From a virus: a DNA stretch of 43,598 bases. Below are positions 1 to 4,488 of this stretch, one piece after another (position 1 is the stretch's first letter; each line of letters starts with the position of its first letter). The translations under genes were made by a program, and so were the position numbers. The notes below the pieces were generated by a model. The model saw only the letters and a list, made by a program, of their open reading frames with translations. It ran no database searches and was not told the origin of the DNA. The DNA lies in IMG/VR virus record IMGVR_UViG_3300048837_000776, positions 1 through 43,598 of that record; one strand, written 5' to 3'.

Positions 1-141
1 TGGGGTCGTTCGACATCGCGTTTTGGCGCGGACTGGCCGCATTTTTCGGAACCTTTGTCGTCTTAAACTCGCCGAGCTTCTTGTCGAGCCGCTGCTCCAA
101 CTTCCACCCCACCCAACTGCCCGTCAGGGTGAGGTTTGGGG
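1..141. repeat. Terminal overlap, left copy (pairs with 43458-43598)
   Basis: Bases 1-141 equal 43458-43598 except for A15 against T43472. This is what a circular molecule, or a circularly permuted phage genome assembled from reads, gives when the contig runs past its own start. The overlap falls inside the primase-helicase coding frame, which stays open across the join. A true 141-bp terminal repeat as physical DNA ends is possible but less likely, because it would cut the gene. Confidence 0.9.
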
Positions 142-190
142 GCAGCACCTCCCGCAAGGCTTGTTCGTAGTTACTCTGATCTGTTGTCAC
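1..190 (-). CDS. N-terminal end of the primase-helicase gene (continues at 43457)
   Basis: This is the 5' end of the large primase-helicase gene whose body lies at the right end of the window. On the minus strand a GTG at 190-188 follows an excellent ribosome site, AAAGGAGGA, 8 nt upstream (about 198-206). Reading from it gives V-T-T-D-Q-S-N-Y and runs in frame into the W-K-L-E-Q-R segment seen at 43569 and below. Joining 190-1 to 43457-41206 gives 814 codons including the stop, exactly divisible by three, which supports the circular join. The GTG at 43569 that would otherwise be chosen has no ribosome site and would remove about 40 residues. The tRNA-like element at 238-286 lies in its leader. 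Base 15 differs from 43472, giving Met here and Lys in the other copy. Confidence 0.85.
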   Translation of the reverse strand, partial: MTTDQSNYEQALREVLPPNLTLTGSWVGWKLEQRLDKKLGEFKTTKVPKNAASPRQNAMSNDP

Positions 191-237
191 GAGGCGTCCT
201 CCTTTTGCCCACTTGGGGCGTTGATGTTTTTAGCACA

Positions 238-286
238 GCCCGCCGCTCGGAGTCGAACCGAGAGGATGGGTTCGTGAGGCCCATCC
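238..286 (-). ncRNA. tRNA-like element 1: T arm plus adjacent helix, upstream of the primase
   Basis: Read on the minus strand, a 7-bp helix GGATGGG/CCCATCC (286-280 with 270-264) closes a 9-nt loop. One T (263) follows, then a perfect T arm: CTCGG, loop TTCGACT, CCGAG (262-246). The next bases CGGCGGG (245-239) stand where an acceptor 3' strand would be. Unlike elements 2 and 3, no clean 5' acceptor strand lies just upstream. The best partner, CCCGCT, is about 80 nt away beyond a terminator hairpin. A canonical cloverleaf does not form: no D stem can be drawn, and the best anticodon loop (CAC) has a C-A mismatch at its base. The element ends 48 nt before the primase GTG, a position like that of the two rightward copies. 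A relic tRNA 3' half, as in an attachment site, is an alternative, but no integrase gene is present. Confidence 0.5.
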
Positions 287-303
287 CGTATCCCTACCGT
301 CAG

Positions 304-324
304 AAAAGCCCGCCCTTGCGGGGC
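304..324 (-). terminator. Rho-independent terminator after the HTH regulator gene
   Basis: On the minus strand GCCC(C)GC, loop AAGG, GCGGGC forms a GC-rich hairpin with one bulged C, followed by TTTT. It lies 40 nt after the stop of the regulator gene and just before tRNA-like element 1. It could end regulator transcripts or attenuate read-through into the primase. Confidence 0.6.
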
Positions 325-363
325 GAGCGGGGTGTGTCAGCACGCGAATAGGTGTCCATCCAC

Positions 364-597
364 CTATTCTGCGGCCTGTTCCGAGGACAACCCTCGTCGC
401 AGCTTTCGCGGGACAGCGGTCATCTCGGCGTATCCGACCGCCCCCTCGGTGATCTCGTGTATTTTGATCGCCTCCTCAAGCCGGGGCGATGTCTCTCTTT
501 TTAGCCAGCCGTCGACCGACCTCGCGCTCACGCGCAAGGTAGCGATCAGATCAGATCGCGAGATCGATCTCGACTCCAGCCACTCTCTCAGCGTCAT
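364..597 (-). CDS. Small helix-turn-helix DNA-binding protein, candidate repressor (Cro/CI-like role)
   Basis: A 77-residue protein starting MTLREWLESRS. The ATG at 597 is chosen because AAAGGAGG lies 9 nt upstream; an in-frame ATG at 642 has no such site. The segment T-L-R-E-W-L, S-I-S-R-S-D-L-I-A-T-L-R-V-S, A-R-S-V-D-G-W-L reads as a helix-turn-helix in which S-A-R-S-V-D-G-W would be the recognition helix, as in Cro/CI-type phage regulators. It is transcribed away from the rightward early genes across a region rich in TTGCAA palindromes, the usual place for a switch regulator. No integrase accompanies it, so it may control an early/late switch or a plasmid-like state rather than integration. 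The fold is inferred from the sequence pattern only. Confidence 0.7.
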   Translation of the reverse strand: MTLREWLESRSISRSDLIATLRVSARSVDGWLKRETSPRLEEAIKIHEITEGAVGYAEMTAVPRKLRRGLSSEQAAE

Positions 598-622
598 ATT
601 CGTGGCCCTCCTTTCGTCTCTA

Positions 623-650
623 TTTATAGCTGAGGCGCGCAACGTTGCAA
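623..650 (-). promoter_or_regulatory. Leftward sigma70-type promoter for the regulator (PL-like)
   Basis: On the minus strand TTGCAA (650-645) is followed by 16 bp and TATAAA (628-623), about 26 bp before the regulator's start codon. The -35 hexamer is part of the palindromic sequence GCAACGTTGC, a possible operator, so the gene may control itself. Confidence 0.6.
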
Positions 651-694
651 TAAGTTTCTTTCGCGCATCGATGTTTCTTCAACAAAAACGAGGC

Positions 695-746
695 GTTGCA
701 ACTTTTTGCAGAAAGTTCTTGCAATCCCAAAAACCTGCTGTATAAC
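695..746 (+). promoter_or_regulatory. Rightward early promoter (PR-like) with TTGCAA operator-like sites
   Basis: TTGCAA (719-724), a 16-bp spacer and TATAAC (741-746) form a sigma70-type promoter for the rightward operon. The layout (TTGCAA-16-TATAAN) is the same as that of the leftward promoter at 650-623. A perfect palindrome GTTGCAAC lies at 695-702. The self-complementary TTGCAA thus occurs at 645, 696 and 719, which fits shared operators for the divergent HTH protein. Confidence 0.6.
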
Positions 747-756
747 TACAAACATG

Positions 757-800
757 GGCGGCGCAATGAAGCCCCGCCGAAAAGAAAAAGGTTGAAAACA
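757..800 (+). promoter_or_regulatory. Leader hairpin and ribosome site of the first early gene
   Basis: GGCGG (757-761) can pair with CCGCC (774-778), followed by AAAAAGGTTGAAAACA and the ATG at 801. It is a looser form of the leader that precedes the genes at 1190, 1906, 2314 and 4043: a short GC hairpin, then AAAGGTTGAA as ribosome site. The use of AAGG rather than GGAGG is shared by all five. Confidence 0.45.
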
Positions 801-1073
801 ATGAGCCAACTCCAAGAAATCGAAGTGTCCATCTACCGCCAAGGAACCCGCGTCGCACTCTGTCCCCTCCAACTTCAACCCGACCCATCGGGGGAGCAGG
901 AACTGTTGGAGTATAACCAAGAGGACGTTTCACAGGCGATCTCCGCCTCGATCACGGCGGAGATCGGAATGATCCAAGAGGTCACCGTCCAAAATCCCTT
1001 TGAGGACGGAGAGGTGTGGGAGGTTCTGTTCACCGACGGCGAGCGCCAAACGTACGTGATCGAGTACGAATAA
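801..1073 (+). CDS. Unrecognised early protein, 90 residues
   Basis: First gene of the rightward operon, beginning MSQLQEIEVSIYRQG. The ATG at 801 is chosen because it follows the AAAGGTTGAA leader; upstream in-frame ATGs lie in the promoter region. The protein is acidic with alternating hydrophobic residues, for example V-S-I-Y-R and Y-V-I-E-Y-E at the C-terminus, suggesting a small beta-rich fold. No Cys cluster, membrane segment or signal peptide is seen, and I recognise no family. Its place directly behind the regulated promoter suggests an early host-takeover or regulatory job, which is inference only. Confidence 0.7.
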   Translation: MSQLQEIEVSIYRQGTRVALCPLQLQPDPSGEQELLEYNQEDVSQAISASITAEIGMIQEVTVQNPFEDGEVWEVLFTDGERQTYVIEYE

Positions 1074-1108
1074 GCCGCATCCTCCTCCCCCACCCCCCCC
1101 CAACCACG

Positions 1109-1130
1109 GCCTTTCGCGGGCCTCTTTTTG
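1109..1130 (+). terminator. Terminator-like hairpin between early genes
   Basis: GGCC (1109-1112), a short loop and GGCC (1120-1123) are followed by TCTTTTT. The stem is short, so it may attenuate rather than stop the operon. A degenerate copy (GGCCTTCGCGGGC plus TTTTTT) lies in the next intergenic gap at 1824-1842. Just upstream, 1088-1103 is a C-rich tract. Confidence 0.4.
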
Positions 1131-1151
1131 GAAGAAGTTTCCGCGACACCC

Positions 1152-1189
1152 GCGCCACAGTAGGCGCAAACATGAAAGGTTGAAAAAAC
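1152..1189 (+). promoter_or_regulatory. Repeated early leader: GCGCC-ACAGTA-GGCGC hairpin plus GAAAGGTTG
   Basis: GCGCC (1152-1156) and GGCGC (1163-1167) form a 5-bp stem with a 6-nt loop, followed by CATGAAAGGTTG and the ATG at 1190. The stem is identical in the copies at 1868 and 2277 while the loop differs, which argues for a selected RNA hairpin beside the ribosome site. Confidence 0.55.
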
Positions 1190-1798
1190 ATGAGCAATAT
1201 CTTGACGATGGATCAGGTCATTGAAAATGCGGAAAATCCGCATTTTGAATCCAAAAAATTCAAATTCTTGCTGAACGCAAAAGCAAGCCAATCCGAGATC
1301 GAAAAATTTTTGGAGGTGATCGGCCTTCATCCGCAAGATCTTGGCTTCCCGAAAGGGAAGGATCTCTGGAGTCGCGAGAAAGAAGATAAGTTTTTTTCGC
1401 GTATTTTGACTTCGATTCTCCCTTACGAGGGAGAGATCGAAGTTGAGTATGGATACCTTCTTTCGGTTTACAAAGACGTGTCTCTTTCGATGAACGAAGA
1501 GGACGAAGAGGACGAAGAGGACGAAGAGGAGATGGATGATCTGGCGATGCTGAAAGACGTTTTGAACGAGGCAGGGTGGCACTCCAAAAGTCACGAACTC
1601 AAAGAGATCCTGAAGGCACTCATTGATGGGGAGCGCATCTGCCGCCTTGATAGCGCGGCAGATGGGGAGGATGACCTCCTGATCGGAGATGCACACGATG
1701 TGGATGTTGACGTGTGCTCTCACTTTGAGATTGAAGAGATCCCCGATGATTGGTCCGTCACGGACGTGACGGACTACATCAAATCGCGCATGTGGTAA
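1190..1798 (+). CDS. Unrecognised acidic early protein, 202 residues
   Basis: Begins MSNILTMDQVIENAENP after a GAAAGGTTGAA leader. Residues about 30-75 have an E-I-E-K-F-L-E-V-I-G-L-H-P pattern of amphipathic helices. Residues 103-114 are a run of Glu/Asp coded by a DNA repeat (1498-1531), and the C-terminal half is strongly acidic (D-V-D-V-D-V, E-I-E-E-I-P-D-D-W). The whole protein is very negatively charged. Such charge is seen in DNA-mimic inhibitors of host proteins, but it is not specific. The coding sequence is A-rich in its first half compared with the GC-rich genes around it. No family recognised. Confidence 0.75.
   Translation: MSNILTMDQVIENAENPHFESKKFKFLLNAKASQSEIEKFLEVIGLHPQDLGFPKGKDLWSREKEDKFFSRILTSILPYEGEIEVEYGYLLSVYKDVSLSMNEEDEEDEEDEEEMDDLAMLKDVLNEAGWHSKSHELKEILKALIDGERICRLDSAADGEDDLLIGDAHDVDVDVCSHFEIEEIPDDWSVTDVTDYIKSRMW
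1498..1531 (+). repeat. Short tandem repeat GAGGACGAA within the acidic gene
   Basis: Three and a half copies of a 9-bp unit GAGGACGAA encode a Glu-Glu-Asp run. Copy number could change by slippage without breaking the frame. Confidence 0.7.
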
Positions 1799-1823
1799 GC
1801 CCTGTCAAATTCCCCAAACCTAC

Positions 1824-1842
1824 GGCCTTCGCGGGCTTTTTT
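1824..1842 (+). terminator. Weak terminator-like hairpin
   Basis: GGCCTTCGCGGGC followed by six T. Only three to four base pairs form, so termination would be inefficient. It resembles the hairpin at 1109 and lies at the same relative position after the stop codon of the preceding gene. Confidence 0.35.
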
Positions 1843-1867
1843 CTGCAAAAGGTTACCGCGAACAACC

Positions 1868-1905
1868 GCGCCGATGTTGGCGCACAACACGAAAGGTTGA
1901 AGAGC
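1868..1905 (+). promoter_or_regulatory. Repeated early leader: GCGCC-GATGTT-GGCGC hairpin plus GAAAGGTTG
   Basis: Stem 1868-1872 with 1879-1883, then ACAACACGAAAGGTTGAAG and the ATG at 1906. Sixteen bases of this copy are repeated exactly inside the coding sequence at 2483-2498. Confidence 0.55.
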
Positions 1906-2115
1906 ATGTATGCAACAAAGAAGATCGATAAGGTTCTGAGCGAAAACAGCCACCTCTTCCAGTCTGACGCGCAAAAAAAGCGCGTTCGCGATGTTCTGAT
2001 CGAGTGCGTTGAAACCAAATACATCTATGCGGTTGACGCCGAAATCAAGGAGGCCATGCGCGAGCAGATCAACCTGATGGTGTGGAACGGAGACTATCAG
2101 CGACTAGCTGCATAG
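1906..2115 (+). CDS. Unrecognised small early protein, 69 residues
   Basis: Begins MYATKKIDKVLSENSHLFQSD. The ATG at 1906 follows the repeated GAAAGGTTG leader; the open frame extends upstream to 1750, but that part overlaps the previous gene and the leader and is not credible coding. The protein is mainly helical by eye (K-K-R-V-R-D-V-L-I-E-C-V-E, A-E-I-K-E-A-M-R-E-Q-I-N-L-M-V-W) and lacks membrane segments. No family is recognised. It is followed by a hairpin and tRNA-like element 2. Confidence 0.7.
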   Translation: MYATKKIDKVLSENSHLFQSDAQKKRVRDVLIECVETKYIYAVDAEIKEAMREQINLMVWNGDYQRLAA

Positions 2116-2134
2116 TTCACCTCCCTCCATGTCT

Positions 2135-2154
2135 GCCCGCCTTGGTCGGCGGGC
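2135..2154 (+). promoter_or_regulatory. Perfect 7-bp hairpin 4 nt before tRNA-like element 2
   Basis: GCCCGCC (2135-2141), loop TTGGTC, GGCGGGC (2148-2154). There is no T-run after it, so it is a poor terminator. A hairpin GCCGC/GCGGC (3880-3895) stands exactly 4 nt before element 3 as well, so the hairpin seems to be part of the module. Confidence 0.6.
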
Positions 2155-2158
2155 TTGC

Positions 2159-2266
2159 GGAAGAGTAAAGGATGAGAGGATCAGGTATTGTCGGTGGGTT
2201 CGTTTTCTGCGTTTTCGCTCCCGCCAACAGTGCTCCCTCTCTGCGGGTTCGACTCCTGCCTCTTCC
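2159..2266 (+). ncRNA. tRNA-like element 2: acceptor stem, T arm, no D arm, long central helix
   Basis: GGAAGAG (2159-2165) pairs perfectly with CTCTTCC (2260-2266) as a 7-bp acceptor stem. The T arm GCGGG-TTCGACT-CCTGC (2243-2259) abuts it as in tRNA. The D arm is replaced by 8 nt (TAAAGGAT, 2166-2173). Then GAGAGG (2174-2179) pairs with CCTCTC (2236-2241), 1 nt before the T arm. A further 11-position helix (2188-2198 with 2220-2230, one mismatch) is capped by a large loop that can form a GCG-TTTT-CGC mini-hairpin. No normal anticodon arm fits and no CCA is encoded. The ends resemble selC tRNA (GGAAGA..., GGTTCGACTCCTG), but the body does not. It ends 47 nt before the ATG at 2314. It may be an RNA processed like tRNA or a leader that mimics tRNA. 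Base pairing is read by eye. Confidence 0.7.
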
Positions 2267-2276
2267 TTTTTTCACC

Positions 2277-2313
2277 GCGCCGACGTTGGCGCACAACATG
2301 AAAGGTTGCAAAT
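2277..2313 (+). promoter_or_regulatory. Repeated early leader: GCGCC-GACGTT-GGCGC hairpin plus GAAAGGTTG
   Basis: Stem 2277-2281 with 2288-2292, then ACAACATGAAAGGTTGCAAAT and the ATG at 2314. It begins 10 nt after tRNA-like element 2, separated by a T-run. Confidence 0.55.
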
Positions 2314-3861
2314 ATGTACGGCAAACTGTTTCTCTACACCCCCCGCAGCGGTTCCAAAATCTTCGCTCAGTCCCAGTGCCCCTCCGAACCCCGATGGGCC
2401 GTCGAAACGCTCACAAACGGCAGCCATGTCATCCACTACACCGCGCCCCTCTACCGCGTCCCCGCTGCGTCCCGCGCCCATCGCGCCGATGTTGGCGCAA
2501 TCCTCCGCCATGTCGCCCGCACCGCAGACCGCTCCTCGAAACCGCGCAGCCTTCTCGCATGGGATGATTGCGGCGAGATATCGTTCGTTGCGGACGAAAA
2601 GAGCATGAACGAGATCTCGCGCATCGTTCGCAAATTCAATCGTGGCGAAGGGCTGCTATACGCCAAGCAGCACCAGTACGAAGAGGAGGTCGTCTTCGGC
2701 GATGGTGGCGGAGTAGATACGCGCCTTTTCGCGCATCCCTCTGGAGCGATCCTTCATGTAACGAATGGATACGTCAGCACACACCCCGCCCACAAAAGCC
2801 GCGCCACCTTTGAAGCCGAACCCGCCACGTTCGGCGATTTGCCCGGCTCCGACGCTCAGTATGTAACCAGCGAAGTTCTTGACACCCTCTGGAATGGGAT
2901 GTCTGCCCCCGTTCCGACCGAGGAAGAAGCCGAGCAGATCGTCGAACGCTTTGCCGCATGGATGAACTGGCTCTCGACCGAGCCACACGCTTCCGATATG
3001 AAAAAAATGCTCCTCGACCCCACGGGGCAGGAATTGCAGGACTGGGCGAACGAGCATTTCGAGAAACACCACCGCATCTCGCTCGGGTTCTATCCCGAGT
3101 GGCCCGCCCACTGGGTCGATGAATCGAAAGAGGACGAGGACGAGATCGCATCCGAACCGACCCCCGAACCCATCGCAGAGATCGCTCCCGAACCCACGGA
3201 AGAAGAGGTCGCAGCGCAAAAAAAAAATGAGGAAGACGCGGCGTTTGCGGAAACTTGGCGCGAACATGTTCGCGGGCAGATCGGCCATTGGATGGCGGCG
3301 AATTTCCGTAATTCTTATCCTCGCTTGGATTCTGGCACGGATGTAGTCGAGGCTCACGCCGAGATTTGCCGTCGCGTTGCGGGCATGTGGGCAGGATGGT
3401 CGAATATGTGGTGGAGATCTCCAGACATTTACTCCCGCGCCATCGATGGAGACGGGTTGTATCCTGCGAACCTTCCGATGCTCCCTCGCCGCGAAGAGGG
3501 CGACAGTCCTAATGACGACGGGTGGACAGAATGGCTTGGAGATCTCAGCCCAAAGCAACTGCTTGCTTTCTTGCTCTACACCTCGGAGGTGGAAGGCAAC
3601 GAGGCAGACTGGGACATCGTTGGGTTCAACACCAACGCCCCCGACGACTGGAAAAAAACAATCAATGCGCTGTCCCATGCCTTCCCTTTCCCGTTCGCCC
3701 ACATGGGGCTTGAACCCCACCCCACCAAAAAGGAGCGATGGGTTCTGAAAAGCTGGCACGATTTTTACCTAAATCGTCGCCGTCTCATCCTTCCGCGATG
3801 GGATCTGTTGCGCCGCCACTTCGCCGCGCTGGTGAAGATGGCAGAACACGCCCCTGAGTGA
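2314..3861 (+). CDS. Unrecognised large early protein, 515 residues, possible fusion
   Basis: Begins MYGKLFLYTPRSGSKIFAQ after the repeated leader. The first 57 residues are followed by H-R-A-D-V-G-A, encoded by an exact copy (2483-2498) of the noncoding leader hairpin at 1868. The N-terminal part may therefore have been joined by recombination at such a leader. Residues about 90-265 are an alpha/beta-looking segment. Residues about 272-305 are a Pro-Glu linker (E-P-T-P-E-P-I-A-E), followed by a Trp-rich C-terminal domain (W-A-G-W-S-N-M-W-W, D-W-D-I-V-G-F-N). No catalytic motif or membrane segment is apparent, and I recognise no family. It is the largest gene of the rightward operon. Confidence 0.75.
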   Translation: MYGKLFLYTPRSGSKIFAQSQCPSEPRWAVETLTNGSHVIHYTAPLYRVPAASRAHRADVGAILRHVARTADRSSKPRSLLAWDDCGEISFVADEKSMNEISRIVRKFNRGEGLLYAKQHQYEEEVVFGDGGGVDTRLFAHPSGAILHVTNGYVSTHPAHKSRATFEAEPATFGDLPGSDAQYVTSEVLDTLWNGMSAPVPTEEEAEQIVERFAAWMNWLSTEPHASDMKKMLLDPTGQELQDWANEHFEKHHRISLGFYPEWPAHWVDESKEDEDEIASEPTPEPIAEIAPEPTEEEVAAQKKNEEDAAFAETWREHVRGQIGHWMAANFRNSYPRLDSGTDVVEAHAEICRRVAGMWAGWSNMWWRSPDIYSRAIDGDGLYPANLPMLPRREEGDSPNDDGWTEWLGDLSPKQLLAFLLYTSEVEGNEADWDIVGFNTNAPDDWKKTINALSHAFPFPFAHMGLEPHPTKKERWVLKSWHDFYLNRRRLILPRWDLLRRHFAALVKMAEHAPE

Positions 3862-3879
3862 TTCTTTCCCCCCGTCCCT

Positions 3880-3895
3880 GCCGCCCTTGTGCGGC
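3880..3895 (+). promoter_or_regulatory. Hairpin 4 nt before tRNA-like element 3
   Basis: GCCGC (3880-3884), loop CCTTGT, GCGGC (3891-3895), then four bases and the acceptor strand of element 3. Same spacing as the hairpin before element 2. Confidence 0.55.
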
Positions 3896-3899
3896 CTTC

Positions 3900-4003
3900 G
3901 ATGCGCCATGTGGCGAGGCCATCAGCCCGAACTATCGAGAAGTTTTCAACCTTTCGGATCGGCGGTTCGGGTGGCCTCTGTGGGTTCGACTCCCTCGCGC
4001 ATC
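3900..4003 (+). ncRNA. tRNA-like element 3: acceptor stem, T arm, no D arm, 14-bp central helix
   Basis: GATGCGC (3900-3906) pairs perfectly with GCGCATC (3997-4003). The T arm GTGGG-TTCGACT-CCCTC (3980-3996, one T-T mismatch) abuts it. The D arm is replaced by 8 nt (CATGTGGC). GAGGCCA (3915-3921) pairs with TGGCCTC (3972-3978). After a 4-nt bulge, CCCGAAC (3926-3932) pairs with GTTCGGG (3965-3971), giving 14 perfect pairs that end 1 nt before the T arm. Inside, GAGAAG and CCTTTC close a 7-nt loop TTTTCAA that looks like an anticodon loop (UUC) but is far from the T arm. The architecture matches element 2 (7-bp stem, 8-nt linker with GG, helix, 1 nt, T arm), while the sequences differ outside the T arm, so pairing is conserved by compensatory change. 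It ends 39 nt before the ATG at 4043. Confidence 0.75.
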
Positions 4004-4005
4004 TT

Positions 4006-4042
4006 GCCCCGATGGTGGGGCTTTTCGAGAAAGGTTCTTACA
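4006..4042 (+). promoter_or_regulatory. Repeated early leader, variant: GCCCC-GATGGT-GGGGC hairpin plus GAAAGGTT
   Basis: GCCCC (4006-4010) pairs with GGGGC (4017-4021), then TTTTCGAGAAAGGTTCTTACA and the ATG at 4043. The stem sequence is changed on both sides compared with the GCGCC copies, while the 6-nt loop GATGGT stays close to GATGTT. Confidence 0.5.
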
Positions 4043-4417
4043 ATGAAACAGGTTGACATCACGTTCCTCGAAACCGTTTCTAGCGCCACCCTCGCGGCTT
4101 GGCTTGACGCCTCGAACCGCGAAACCGTCCGCCTCCAGCGCGAAATCGACGCCACTCGCGCAGCAAAAAGCGCGCTGTTGAACGAGATTAGCCGCCGCAA
4201 CCGCGTGTCTGTGGCGATCCCCCCGAAGCCTGCAAACATCATCGATTCGTCGCAGACCTGCAAAAACTGCGTGCGCTTGGGGCGCATGAACGGGCATTTT
4301 GTGTGCGAAAAAGACGACGCCCTCCACCATCCAAACATGCCTCGATGCGAATCTTTTGACCCGTATCCCTCGATGTTCTTTGGGGCGGAGATCCCCGAAG
4401 CAGATACACGTCGGTAA
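4043..4417 (+). CDS. Small protein with putative zinc-binding Cys cluster, 124 residues
   Basis: Begins MKQVDITFLETVSSATLAAWLD; the ATG at 4043 follows the AAAGGTT leader. Residues about 20-50 are a likely coiled coil (R-E-T-V-R-L-Q-R-E-I-D-A-T-R-A-A-K). Residues about 72-102 carry C-K-N-C, then 10 residues to a Cys and 13 to another Cys, a C-X2-C-X10-C-X13-C pattern that could bind zinc. Such knuckles are frequent in small phage regulators and DNA-binding proteins, but this one cannot be assigned to a family. It lies just before the recT-like gene, separated by a terminator-like hairpin. Confidence 0.7.
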   Translation: MKQVDITFLETVSSATLAAWLDASNRETVRLQREIDATRAAKSALLNEISRRNRVSVAIPPKPANIIDSSQTCKNCVRLGRMNGHFVCEKDDALHHPNMPRCESFDPYPSMFFGAEIPEADTRR

Positions 4418-4440
4418 AAAATCACCCACCCCCAATCCTT

Positions 4441-4472
4441 GCGCGGGTGTCGTTCGATGTCCGCGCTTTTTT
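4441..4472 (+). terminator. Hairpin with T-run directly before the recT-like gene
   Basis: GCGCGG (4441-4446) pairs with CCGCGC (4461-4466), followed by TTTTTT. It then leads within 12 nt into the GGAGG ribosome site of the next gene. As an intrinsic terminator inside an operon it would act as an attenuator for recT-like and the genes behind it, unless an antitermination mechanism or read-through operates. Confidence 0.6.
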
Positions 4473-4488
4473 ACATTTCGGAGGTACA

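Noticed and set aside
238-330. A canonical tRNA (anticodon CAC) on the minus strand
   Set aside because: The T arm is perfect, but no D stem forms, the anticodon stem has a C-A mismatch and no 5' acceptor strand matches. Kept only as a tRNA-like element.
2159-2266. Selenocysteine tRNA gene
   Set aside because: The ends and T arm resemble selC, but there is no UCA anticodon loop at the right place, no long D stem and no selenoprotein or SelB gene nearby.
2656-3759. Long minus-strand frame of 367 codons opposite the gene at 2314
   Set aside because: Mirror of the plus-strand gene in a GC-rich sequence; no ribosome site, and the plus frame has the leader and better protein character.
3900-4003. 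tRNA-Glu (loop TTTTCAA)
   Set aside because: The loop looks like a UUC anticodon loop, but it sits at the end of a long bulged helix and no D arm exists; it does not fit a cloverleaf.
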